This document shows, piece by piece, positions 42,098-50,203 of a stretch of DNA of 64,000 bases (the first letter of the stretch is position 1; the number at the start of each line of letters is the position of its first letter). Where the stretch lies: contig NZ_ATGG01000006.1 of assembly GCF_000413855.1 (NCBI RefSeq), positions 62,001 through 126,000 on the forward strand, read 5' to 3'. The notes under the pieces were generated by a model. That model worked only from the letters and a program-made list of their open reading frames with translations. It searched no databases and was not told the origin of the DNA. The translations under genes and the position numbers were made by a program. The stretch comes from Acinetobacter gyllenbergii CIP 110306 = MTCC 11365 (lineage in GTDB: Bacteria > Pseudomonadota > Gammaproteobacteria > Pseudomonadales > Moraxellaceae).

Positions 42098-42738
42098 AGT
42101 TTAAAGTATTCAGTTTAATATTTATGTTTTTTTCATACATAACCATAGGGCATACAAAAACAAATAATGAGTTAATTAGCAACCATATTATGCCAAGCCA
42201 TAATCTTCAATTAAGTGGTTCATATCCATCAATAAAAGGAAAACAATTTAAAGAGATTAATAATTCTATTTCTAAATTTATTGCAATCAATTTTGATAGA
42301 GAAGATGAGCAGTACCCTACAGAAATTAGTTTTGAAAAACTATTTCAGAATGAGAAAATATTAAGTTTTTCAATTGATTATAATATCAGCAACTCAACAG
42401 AAAGATACTTTAATAAATATTACACACTGAGTCTCTCTAATAAAAAGGAGCTAAGTCTTTCAGAATATCTTAAAGATAAAAAAATTTCTAAGTATGATGT
42501 ACTAAAGAGTATAAATAGTTTTATTTCACCTTGTCTATCCGTAAAAAAATCTCTACCTGATTACTGTGCTGATATGACACTGCAAAGCCTAATTGAGAAT
42601 AAAAAAAGGGTTGCTTATTCAGATATATCTAGTTTTTTTATTAAGAATAATAGTGATATAGGAGTAGGTATCGACTCCAATAAATTTACTACTACTTTTA
42701 TCTATAATATAAGAAGTAAAAAGATTGTTTTAAATTAG
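42094..42738 (+). CDS. Secreted protein, putative immunity protein
   Basis: A 214-residue exported protein: MKFKVFSLIFMFFSYITIGH is a signal peptide. The mature part is beta-rich, with a Cys pair (SPCLSVKKSLPDYC). The segment YYTLSLSNKKELSLSEYLKD, followed by a helix, recalls the DUF3298/RsiV-like fold, known in RsiV for lysozyme binding; this match is weak and by eye. ATG 42094 is preferred because of the ATGA overlap with the upstream remnant; an in-frame TTG at 42082 is less likely. Context suggests immunity against a periplasmic effector. Confidence 0.5.
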   Translation: MKFKVFSLIFMFFSYITIGHTKTNNELISNHIMPSHNLQLSGSYPSIKGKQFKEINNSISKFIAINFDREDEQYPTEISFEKLFQNEKILSFSIDYNISNSTERYFNKYYTLSLSNKKELSLSEYLKDKKISKYDVLKSINSFISPCLSVKKSLPDYCADMTLQSLIENKKRVAYSDISSFFIKNNSDIGVGIDSNKFTTTFIYNIRSKKIVLN

Positions 42739-42831
42739 CCATTTATATTCTACAGCTCATAACCCACCTATGTTTAGGTTGGGAGTGTTTATTTTCGTTT
42801 TCCATTCCTTTATTTGGATGATATTCGTTTT

Positions 42832-43620
42832 TTATTTTTTATATGCTTTCCAACCTGCCAAAATATGGTAAATCAGTGGTAAAAGGCAGAGTGCAAAGAA
42901 GCCACAAATTGCAACTGCCCAGACAGGTAGACCCTGTGGATCTCCCAAAAAGAAATAAGCAAAAACCGAATAAGACAGCATCCCAAACATCGCCATTGTG
43001 CCGAGTGGAAGGGTAATTCTAAAAATTAAGACCTTAGCAAAGGCTTTGTAAGGCGTCATATTTCGATTCAAAGCATAGGCAATAATCATGACCAAGATAT
43101 AGCCCATAATAAACAGCATAAATAGGGTAGCGGCAAACAGTAGACCCGTGCGCCAACTCTTTTCCTGAGCAGAATGATCACCTGCCTCATAAACGACCTG
43201 AATATGATCTCCGACCACGGGCACATCGCCTGAACGGACTGAATTGTCCAAGACCAATGTTCTGTTTTGATTATCTTTGAATTGTACTTGTGCGGTATGC
43301 ATTAAAGTTTTGGTCTTATATTTACGCCCGTTGGAATCTGTACGTTCGGTATCGACCCATTCTGAGGTATAGCTCACGATGGTTGCATCATAGCTAGGTT
43401 TGGTTGCCAAGCCATATACCGCTTGCGACACCCAATAAGTAAAAGGAAAAAATAAAGAACTGATGCTAAACACCACAACAAATAAATAAGCAAATTCAAA
43501 CTTACTGCTGTCACGATTTTTAGCTAAACGTTTCAGCCAAAACTTTGTTAGGACAAAAGACCAGACACATAAGATCGCAACCACCACCAAGAAAACCTGT
43601 CCCGCATAAGTCAGTTGCAT
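42832..43620 (-). CDS. DUF3592-like integral membrane protein
   Basis: A 262-residue protein with an N-terminal helix (VFLVVVAILCVWSFVLT), a second near 45-65, an extracytoplasmic beta-rich domain (YDATIVSYTSEWVDTERTDS, AQVQFKDNQNRTLVLDNSV, GDHIQVVYEAGD) and three C-terminal helices. The middle domain matches the DUF3592 pattern of short repeats with GDxVxVxY. Function unknown. Base composition is closer to the chromosomal norm, so it marks the right border of the island. Confidence 0.65.
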   Translation of the reverse strand: MQLTYAGQVFLVVVAILCVWSFVLTKFWLKRLAKNRDSSKFEFAYLFVVVFSISSLFFPFTYWVSQAVYGLATKPSYDATIVSYTSEWVDTERTDSNGRKYKTKTLMHTAQVQFKDNQNRTLVLDNSVRSGDVPVVGDHIQVVYEAGDHSAQEKSWRTGLLFAATLFMLFIMGYILVMIIAYALNRNMTPYKAFAKVLIFRITLPLGTMAMFGMLSYSVFAYFFLGDPQGLPVWAVAICGFFALCLLPLIYHILAGWKAYKK

Positions 43621-43756
43621 GCATGATCCTATTTGTTATATTGAATAGAGCTTGATTTTATCAGTTGGTGATCTTTTTAAAATCAAATTAATGAGTACAG
43701 TCAAAAAGAGTATTGTCTCTCACAAGTATAAATTTTTAAATAATGAAGCCATTGCA

Positions 43757-44521
43757 ATGAATATCCATTACGAAATTGAAAAACTGTTTCAACAACGCCA
43801 AGATATCCCATTATTTTATATCGAAAGTGGCAGCCGTTTATGGGGCATGGCCAGTCCTGACAGTGACTACGATGTACGCGGTTTTCATCTACCGAGTAAA
43901 GACCAGTATTATGATTATAAAAAGCATCGTGACTTGATCGAGATCATGGATGGCGATTTTGATTTTGTTTCTTATGACTTGGATAAAATGTTTGGGTTAT
44001 TGGCAAAAAGTAACCCCACTGTTTTGGAGTGGGTCAGAGCACATATTGTGTATTTTAATGCCTTTCCTGAGTGGCAGGGTTTTCGTGATGGATTACTAGA
44101 GCGAATCGACTATAGCGCGTTGTATCACCACTATTTATCACTGGCAAAAGGTGGCATGAAAGTGATGCAAAGCGCAGATAACTTTACCTATAAAAAAGTG
44201 TTTTATTCGATTCGTGGCTTGATGTCGGCTGAGTTAGCCACTCAAGAGCAGATGCCTGAATTACTGATTACCGATCTGTTTGCGCAAGTCGATGCAAATG
44301 ATCCATTACGGCATTGGGCGGAAGATTATCTGGAAATTAAAAAGCAGCAGAAAGAAAAGGTACAACTGCCTGAAGCAGAACAAGCCGCGATTCTTAATTT
44401 ATTGGAACATAAGATCGAGCAGTTGGCGGAAAAGTCGATGCAGAAGGCAGATCGACGTGCTAGTTTGGAAGCTTATTTAACGGATTATAGCCGTCATTTA
44501 AAACAGCATTATTATCAATAA
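43757..44521 (+). CDS. Nucleotidyltransferase family protein (RlaP/YcgL type, PF10127)
   Basis: A 254-residue protein of the predicted nucleotidyltransferase family COG3541. The core is FYIESGSRLWGMASPDSDYDVRGF: the GSRLWG and DSDYDVRG motifs supply the Gly-Ser loop and the two metal-binding Asp of the polymerase-beta fold. A helical region, KVFYSIRGLMSAE, follows. Some relatives occur with RNA-repair systems, but no such partner is visible here. I place the start at ATG 43757 (MNIHYEIEKLF), as homologues begin at this point; the frame is open to 43652 with another ATG at 43691, so the start is not certain. Confidence 0.75.
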   Translation: MNIHYEIEKLFQQRQDIPLFYIESGSRLWGMASPDSDYDVRGFHLPSKDQYYDYKKHRDLIEIMDGDFDFVSYDLDKMFGLLAKSNPTVLEWVRAHIVYFNAFPEWQGFRDGLLERIDYSALYHHYLSLAKGGMKVMQSADNFTYKKVFYSIRGLMSAELATQEQMPELLITDLFAQVDANDPLRHWAEDYLEIKKQQKEKVQLPEAEQAAILNLLEHKIEQLAEKSMQKADRRASLEAYLTDYSRHLKQHYYQ

Positions 44522-44540
44522 AATGATTCATTTACCCATT

Positions 44541-44581
44541 ACCGAAGTTCGACTTAAATATTCAATATGTCGAACTTCGGT
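44541..44581. terminator. Long perfect hairpin between converging genes
   Basis: ACCGAAGTTCGAC and GTCGAACTTCGGT are a perfect 13-base stem around a 15-nt loop, between the nucleotidyltransferase gene and the convergent monooxygenase gene. The position suits a bidirectional terminator, but T tracts are poor on both sides. Confidence 0.55.
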
Positions 44582-44596
44582 TAATGGTTCTATTTG

Positions 44597-44911
44597 TTAA
44601 ATCCCGCTGTTTAGAATACGAATTTTTACATCGACAACATGGTCTTTGGTTGCTTCAAAATGCTGTTGCATATGGGCAGTTTGCATATGCGCTGCTAAAT
44701 GAGCGGTACTCTGCCATTTCTCTAACATGACAATCGTATTCTCATTCGTTGCCTGCATCTCAATGGCAGGAAGATGATCAATCAATGGCTCATAACCATG
44801 ACAACCATCTTCTGCCAGTACCGTTGGAATGATTTTTTCAAAAGCATCTAAAACGGCTTGGCGATGTTCCACACCTGCATGTGTATAAATTTCAGCAATA
44901 ATGGTTAGCAT
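44597..44911 (-). CDS. Antibiotic biosynthesis monooxygenase (YgiN-like, ABM domain)
   Basis: A 104-residue dimeric alpha-beta barrel protein (PF03992): LTIIAEIYTHAGVEHRQAVL, VLAEDGCHGYEP and MLEKWQSTAHLAAHMQTAH. YgiN in E. coli is a quinol monooxygenase encoded beside mdaB; here too it lies 13 bp after an mdaB-like gene, so the two probably form a quinone redox operon. Confidence 0.88.
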   Translation of the reverse strand: MLTIIAEIYTHAGVEHRQAVLDAFEKIIPTVLAEDGCHGYEPLIDHLPAIEMQATNENTIVMLEKWQSTAHLAAHMQTAHMQQHFEATKDHVVDVKIRILNSGI

Positions 44912-44924
44912 ATTATTTTCTCAC

Positions 44925-45515
44925 TTAATGGCTTATGGCAAACAACTGATCTAAATGGGTTTTATACGCTTCAAGGTAACTTGGCACATTCGGCGCCTTG
45001 ATCACATCATTGACGATAAAGGTCGGTAATGAGTCCATACCCAAGAATTGATTAGCTTTATGGAAAGGTAAATAAACGCCATCCACGCCAACACCGTGGA
45101 AGAACTGGTCTGGATCGGTAAAGGCTTCGATTGGTGCATTCCAAGTTAAAGACAACATATATTTTTTACCTTGGATTAGGCCACCTGAACCATACTTTTT
45201 CGATGCATCTGAACGGCTACGGCCATCGCTGGCATACAGTGAACCATGGCCAATCGTGAAGATATCATCGATGTATTTTTTCATGGTCCATGGTGCGCCC
45301 ATCCACCAACCTGGCATTTGGTAAATCACCACATCTGCCCATAGATATTTGGCAATTTCGGCTTGAATATCATAGTCACTGTCGGTACGAGTCACTTGTA
45401 CCTGATGACCTAAGGTGCTTAGATGTGCTTGAGAAAACTCGGTCAGGGTGTCGTTCAACTCACCATTCGAATGTGCAAATTGTTTGGCACCATTAATAAT
45501 TAAAATATTGCTCAT
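44925..45515 (-). CDS. mdaB: NAD(P)H quinone oxidoreductase MdaB-like
   Basis: A 196-residue flavodoxin-fold quinone reductase: MSNILIINGAKQFAHSNGEL, IYQMPGWWMGAPWTMKKYID and LSLTWNAPIEAFTDPDQFF are typical of MdaB. It reduces quinones by two electrons using NADPH and FAD. The start is ATG 45515; a TTG four codons earlier is less likely. It is the first gene of the mdaB-ygiN pair. Confidence 0.9.
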   Translation of the reverse strand: MSNILIINGAKQFAHSNGELNDTLTEFSQAHLSTLGHQVQVTRTDSDYDIQAEIAKYLWADVVIYQMPGWWMGAPWTMKKYIDDIFTIGHGSLYASDGRSRSDASKKYGSGGLIQGKKYMLSLTWNAPIEAFTDPDQFFHGVGVDGVYLPFHKANQFLGMDSLPTFIVNDVIKAPNVPSYLEAYKTHLDQLFAISH

Positions 45516-45591
45516 ACGATTACTCAAAAATAAATCTCTAAAAACTGGAACGCATTTTAGAAAATCTATTCATGAGTAAAAATGCATAAAT

Positions 45592-45687
45592 GAGCAAAAG
45601 ACTATTGATCAAAAGTCAATAATTGGACTATTCGATTTTAGATTTTTTAGCTTTATACCAACGACGAATGCCCCATAAAATCGCAAT
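45592..45687 (-). repeat. Direct repeat copy 1: duplicated 3' end of the DUF4349 gene
   Basis: These 96 bp are about 89% identical to 47126-47221, which covers the last 60 bp of the DUF4349 gene and its downstream flank. Similarity extends leftward to TTAGAAAATCTATT at 45557, with an 18-nt insertion in this copy. Translated on the minus strand it is a non-functional stub (...WGIRRWYKAKKSKIE). Confidence 0.9.
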
Positions 45688-46205
45688 CATTAAATCTGTC
45701 GTACCTTATGTTTGAATTTAAATTTTATTCACATAAGTGGCTCCAAAGAAGTAATCTTGTAAAATAGCTTTGATAGGCTCAGATTATTATAATTAACAAA
45801 TATATCTAATTATATTGATATATTAGGCCATAAATTAATTATTCAAAAATATTAATTTTTAAAAATTAAAAAGTTACCATAAAAAAGGAAAAATAATATT
45901 TAAATATTTAAAAATTTGGCATAGAGTAAATTGATCTTAATTAACCTGAATCCTACTTAAGGAGATAAGATCATCACAACTTGTGAGCGATTCGCTATCT
46001 TGTTTATGAAAAAATTTATGATTAGATCTGATAGAACTAAAATTGGATTTAAATAGTCATAAAAATTACAATTATTTCATTGTCTTAAATAAATATCTTA
46101 GCCCTGATTCGAGGTGATTACGTTTTTCTATTCTTTAATATGTCAGAGAGGTTCTTAAAATTAATTGTTTAAAAAATTAAAATCTAAATATCAGGAATTA
46201 AGTTG
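45688..46205. other. AT-rich gap, no gene
   Basis: This 518-bp stretch is very AT-rich and holds no gene I can support. A 20-codon minus-strand frame near 45720-45785 (ending DYFFGATYVNKI) may be a degraded fragment. The right part should carry the promoter of the truncated protease; an AGGAATT lies near 46194. Confidence 0.4.
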
Positions 46206-47033
46206 ATGAAAAGTTTGTATTATATTTTAAGTATTTTAACAGCCTTTACTTCAGTTAGTACTATAGCGGCTGATAAAACTAAAACTTCAGAGTTTGAATA
46301 CGCATTAAAATCAGATTCTGCTAAATATGCGCAGCTTACTAAAATAGATCCAGAAAAAGCTTATAGAAGGTTTTTAACAGAAGACTATTCAGCCAAAATA
46401 GTAGAAGAGTTGCGCGCAAAATATAAAGATAGGTTGGCTGGAATTTATATCGAGCACGAACCATACTCTAAAATAGTGGTAAAATTAGTTGGCAACTCTA
46501 AAGAGAGAAATAAAGCACTTACGATTCCTCAACCACAATTTTCTAAACTAAAACAGTCAAATATTCCACTTGAGTTAAAAGTTGAATTTGAAGAAAACGC
46601 TCAATATACAAACCAACAACTCAATGACTTATTAGATAATCATATAAATGAAATAAAGCAAATTTATCCAAATCTCCAAGGCAGTTATGTAGATGAGAAA
46701 ACAGGAGAAATTGTTCTTACAATTTTGAAAAGCAACGATGATCTAACAAAATTAAATCAAGTAAAAAGTCTATTAAATATACCTATTCGGCTTATGTATA
46801 TTGGAGCCCCTTTGTCAAGAGAAGCTGTACGAGGAAGCGGTACAATAATTAATAGTGCTACAGGAGAAGGCTGTACAACTGGGTTTGTAGTCAAACAAAC
46901 ATCAGGTTCAACTACTGGTGTGGCAACGGCTGGCCATTGTGGCCAAAATAATACCACAGCATCTTATACAGGTGTTGATGGAGCATCACATACTTTAACG
47001 CCACAGTCCTCTGCACATAACAATAATAGATAA
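46206..47033 (+). pseudogene. Truncated secreted S1-type serine protease
   Basis: 275 residues: signal peptide ending TIAA, a long propeptide-like N-terminal part with two beta-alpha repeats of streptogrisin-prodomain type (YIEHEPYSKIVVKLVG; GSYVDEKTGEIVLTIL), then the start of a trypsin-fold domain: GEGCTTGFVV and the catalytic His in GVATAGHC. The frame stops 32 residues later at SSAHNNNR; the regions expected to carry the catalytic Asp and Ser (GDSGG) are missing and not found in other frames downstream. The stop lies inside a palindrome (47031-47097). The protein can hardly be an active protease. Confidence 0.75.
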
Positions 47034-47097
47034 CTCATTGGAATCGTGTCATAAAAAAAATCTCACGACAGATAATATGACAGACTTCAATGAGTTA
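47031..47097. repeat. 67-bp palindromic element at the protease truncation point
   Basis: Arms of 22-23 nt (TAACTCATTG...TGTCATA at 47031-47053 and its near-complement at 47076-47097) flank a 22-nt centre with eight A. The stop codon of the truncated protease is the first TAA of the left arm. It could be the fused ends of an insertion sequence or a miniature element; no known one is recognised. Confidence 0.6.
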
Positions 47098-47125
47098 TAA
47101 GGCTATATTAGAAAAATCTATTGAT

Positions 47126-47221
47126 GAGCAAAATACTCTTGATCAAAAGTCAATAATTGAACTATTCGATTTTAGATTTTTTAGCCTTGTACCAACGGCG
47201 AGCTCCCCATAAAATGGCAAT
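47126..47221 (-). repeat. Direct repeat copy 2: intact DUF4349 3' end and flank
   Basis: The partner of 45592-45687, with about 11 differences in 96 bp. Here the repeat is continuous with a full gene, so this is the original copy. The two copies are direct repeats bracketing about 1.4 kb. Confidence 0.9.
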
Positions 47222-48037
47222 TGCCAAATACAGCGGCCACAGCATCACAAGCCAAATGATGGTTTCTCTAAAGCCATATAAGCCCACTTTAATCGCTTCC
47301 CAAATTCGACTGAATAGCGGATCACTGTCTAAGGTGGCAATACGATTGATATTCAGATCATGGGATTTACGCACTTGTGATTGCTGGAAGAATTCCAGTC
47401 GAATGGTGCTATAAGCCAAACGGTCTTTGACTTCTAAATTGGTCAGTTGCTGTAGCTGATTGTTCACCGCATTGGATCCGCTGTTACTTTGATTGGCGGT
47501 ATTGAGTTTTTCTTCGAGCAATTTTAATTCATAACGCTTCGCTTCATAGCTTTGAGTATTAAAGTTCAGCATGAGGGGTAATAAATTATTTAAGAAGCTG
47601 GTGACTTGTGCATTGGGAATACGAACCGTGAGTTGCACTGTGGGGGTAATCTTTTCATAGATGTCGACACTGCCATCAATACGATCACGTTCAGAGCGGT
47701 CACTGACTTGATAATTAATCTGCTTCTCTTCGATATAACCATTGTATTGCAATAACTGCTGCTCTAGTGCTGATGTGGTTTTTAGTACATCCTTCACTTC
47801 AAATTGCAATTGTGCGCTTTTGACCAATTGACGATTCTGTTCCAAAGCACTTTGTTGATTGCTGACTAATTGCTCTGGATTTTGGACTGCATTGTCTTGC
47901 ACTGCTTGACTGTCTGCAGCGGCAGTTTCAGTTGCCATTGCAGCTTCACTGGCAGGGTCTTCCTGTTTTTTCGAGCAACCTAAGGCGGTGCTCCCAAGGA
48001 TTAAAATAATCGTTAATTTCTTTGCTAAATCTGACAT
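47162..48037 (-). CDS. DUF4349 domain lipoprotein
   Basis: A 291-residue lipoprotein, lipobox ALGC (Cys21), with a Gln/Ala-rich linker, a beta-rich region (LVKSAQLQFEVKDVLKTTSA, VQLTVRIPNAQVTSFLN), a coiled-coil (ELKLLEEKLNTANQS), and a C-terminal transmembrane helix followed by a basic tail (WGARRWYKAKKSKIE). This is the DUF4349 architecture, whose function is unknown. The last 60 bp are duplicated upstream at 45.6 kb. Confidence 0.85.
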   Translation of the reverse strand: MSDLAKKLTIILILGSTALGCSKKQEDPASEAAMATETAAADSQAVQDNAVQNPEQLVSNQQSALEQNRQLVKSAQLQFEVKDVLKTTSALEQQLLQYNGYIEEKQINYQVSDRSERDRIDGSVDIYEKITPTVQLTVRIPNAQVTSFLNNLLPLMLNFNTQSYEAKRYELKLLEEKLNTANQSNSGSNAVNNQLQQLTNLEVKDRLAYSTIRLEFFQQSQVRKSHDLNINRIATLDSDPLFSRIWEAIKVGLYGFRETIIWLVMLWPLYLAIAILWGARRWYKAKKSKIE

Positions 48038-48217
48038 ATCGGCATGTCCAAACTAAGGTGATTTTGATGTTATAAACTGTGTTTTTTTAATCATTTGTTA
48101 TGATCATCATCTTGAATGATGACAACAAATTTAATGCACGCCACATACATTTTGTTGCGTGGCCATTCAGTTTTGCATAGTAGCATAAATGAGCTAAATG
48201 GATTGGATAGGTACAAA

Positions 48218-48589
48218 ATGCATAAAATTGCGATAATCTTGGGATCTGCTTTATTCCTCACTGCATGTAATCAGCCGATTGCACCCTCGCAACAGCAAGC
48301 AGAAGTGCAAAAGAGTACAGTGATGCATGTGATTTTATCGGATCAACCCAATCTGTTTCATGAAGACAGTAATTTAAAAATCGATCAGCAGTTCAATCGT
48401 GCGGAAAATCCAACCGATGCACAAGTGACAGTGGAGCAAGCACAGTTGGATGATTCTGTGATTGCGGTGCGTACTGAGTATCAATTAAAACGCGACCAGA
48501 ATACTTGGAAAGTCGTCAATAAGAAGCAAAGTTATCAATGTGCTAGAGGAGAGAATACCGAAACTTTCCAATTTGAGTTATGCCCATAA
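48218..48589 (+). CDS. Small lipoprotein, function unknown
   Basis: A 123-residue lipoprotein: MHKIAIILGSALFLTAC with the lipid Cys at 17. The mature domain ends KVVNKKQSYQCARGENTETFQFELCP, with two Cys that may pair. I choose ATG 48218, after GGATAGG; the open frame to 48116 adds a non-signal N-terminus. It lies alone between two divergent or distant genes. It is not a family I recognise. Confidence 0.7.
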   Translation: MHKIAIILGSALFLTACNQPIAPSQQQAEVQKSTVMHVILSDQPNLFHEDSNLKIDQQFNRAENPTDAQVTVEQAQLDDSVIAVRTEYQLKRDQNTWKVVNKKQSYQCARGENTETFQFELCP

Positions 48590-48944
48590 TTTTGTGCATT
48601 ATTAAACAGTGAATAAAAGTTCAGCAAAATTGTGGATAACTTTTCGGTTATGCACATTGCTGAATTGCTGTGATGGATTGTTTAAATTGCGGTCATTTTG
48701 AAAAAGTGCTACAGTTGCGCGTGGCAATTTAGCCAAACGGTAAAATATTTACCAACCTCACGTAATAAATTGTTTTTCTTATATACACCCAGTGAATACG
48801 GTGTTTTCACATTTATCACATGCTGGTTCACAGCATGGAATCAAAATTTAATTTAAATCTAAGCCATAAAACCTTGTGGTAATGATCCCTTTTTCGTTTT
48901 GAAAAATGGGACGAACACGAGTTGGTTATTTTTGTGAATAAAAC
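48590..48944. other. Intergenic region upstream of the craA-like gene
   Basis: No gene is visible in 355 bp. It holds a DnaA-box-like TGTGGATAA (48631-48639) and, close to the gene, an inverted repeat TCCCTTTTTC (48886-48895) with GAAAAATGGGA (48901-48911) that could be an operator or hairpin 34 bp before the start. Confidence 0.4.
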
Positions 48945-50183
48945 ATGATGACGAATAATCAGAACATGACGTTAAACCGTATAACGCTCATGTTTCCTTT
49001 AGCTTTAGTGCTATTCGAATTTTCAGTTTATATCGGTAATGACTTGATTCAGCCTGCGATGTTGTCGATTACAGAACAATTTGCGGTCAGTGCAACGTGG
49101 GCACCCTCGTCAATGTCATTCTATTTATTGGGCGGTGCCAGTGTTGCCTGGCTGTTGGGGCCGCTTTCAGACCGTCTCGGGCGTAAAAAAGTGCTCTTGG
49201 CTGGTGTGGCATTTTTTACGCTGTGCTGTTTGCTGATATTACTGACCCATAATATTGAACAGTTCCTGACACTGCGTTTCTTGCAGGGTATGGGGCTGAG
49301 CGTCATTTCTGCGGTGGGTTATGCTGCGATTCAAGAAACCTTTGAAGAGCGCGACGCGATCAAAGTCATGGCACTGATGGCGAATATCTCCTTATTGGCA
49401 CCTTTACTGGGCCCTGTATTAGGTGCATTTCTGATTGATTATGTGTCATGGCATTGGGGCTTTGTTGCCATTGCTGCGGTGTCTTTTATCAGTTGGTTTG
49501 GTTTAAAGAAATTTATGCCCGCGACCCAAGAAAGCCGTAAACAACCGAAGCAGCCTTTTAGCTATATCTTTGATGACTTCAAAAAAGTATTGAGCAACCG
49601 TCGTTTCTTGGGCTTAAGCATCGCCTTACCGATGGTGGGGATGCCGTTGATGTTATGGATTGCCTTATCACCGATTATTTTGGTGGATGAGCTGAAATTG
49701 AGCAGTGTGCAATATGGCTTGGCACAGTTCCCTGTGTTTTTTGGCTTGATTGCCGGTAATATCATTCTGATCAAGATCATTGATCGTTTCCCTCTCGGTC
49801 AAACCATTCTGTTTGGTTTGCCAATTATGTTATTGGGTACGGTCTTCTTGGTGTTGGGTGTGATTTGGCAGACTTATCTGGTGCCTTGTCTCTTGATTGG
49901 CATGACTTTAGTGAGCTTGGGTGAGGGGATTAGCTTCTCGGTGATGTATCGCTTTGCCTTGATGTCATCTGAAGTGTCCAAAGGAACAGTCGCAGCAGCC
50001 GTATCGATGTTGATGATGGTCAGTTATTTTGTCGTGATTGAATTGGTTCGAGTACTGTATACCCATGTCCATATCTGGGCCTTTGCTTTAGCCAGTCTGG
50101 TTTTGATCGTATTCTGGTTTAGCTCCCCACGCCAAGCTTTGAAACAGCATATGCTGGTACGTCAGCAAGATGGGCTGAATTAA
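48945..50183 (+). CDS. craA: MFS drug efflux pump, CraA/MdfA-like
   Basis: A 412-residue major facilitator with 12 predicted helices. It resembles CraA, the chloramphenicol efflux pump of A. baumannii, over the whole length: LMFPLALVLFEFSVYIGNDL with the membrane acidic residues, WAPSSMSFYLLGGASVAWLL, GPLSDRLGRKK (MFS motif A) and MANISLLAPLLGPVLGAFLI (motif C). Proton-driven drug export is therefore likely; substrate range is inferred. No clear ribosome site precedes the ATG; 48948 and 48966 are alternatives. Confidence 0.88.
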   Translation: MMTNNQNMTLNRITLMFPLALVLFEFSVYIGNDLIQPAMLSITEQFAVSATWAPSSMSFYLLGGASVAWLLGPLSDRLGRKKVLLAGVAFFTLCCLLILLTHNIEQFLTLRFLQGMGLSVISAVGYAAIQETFEERDAIKVMALMANISLLAPLLGPVLGAFLIDYVSWHWGFVAIAAVSFISWFGLKKFMPATQESRKQPKQPFSYIFDDFKKVLSNRRFLGLSIALPMVGMPLMLWIALSPIILVDELKLSSVQYGLAQFPVFFGLIAGNIILIKIIDRFPLGQTILFGLPIMLLGTVFLVLGVIWQTYLVPCLLIGMTLVSLGEGISFSVMYRFALMSSEVSKGTVAAAVSMLMMVSYFVVIELVRVLYTHVHIWAFALASLVLIVFWFSSPRQALKQHMLVRQQDGLN

Positions 50184-50203
50184 TTTTGGCTTCCATTGAC
50201 TGC

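Noticed and set aside
45720..45785. Short minus-strand frame ending DYFFGATYVNKI, similar in feel to the start of NTF2/lumazine-binding-like proteins
   Set aside because: Only about 20 codons and no start; too short to call even a pseudogene.
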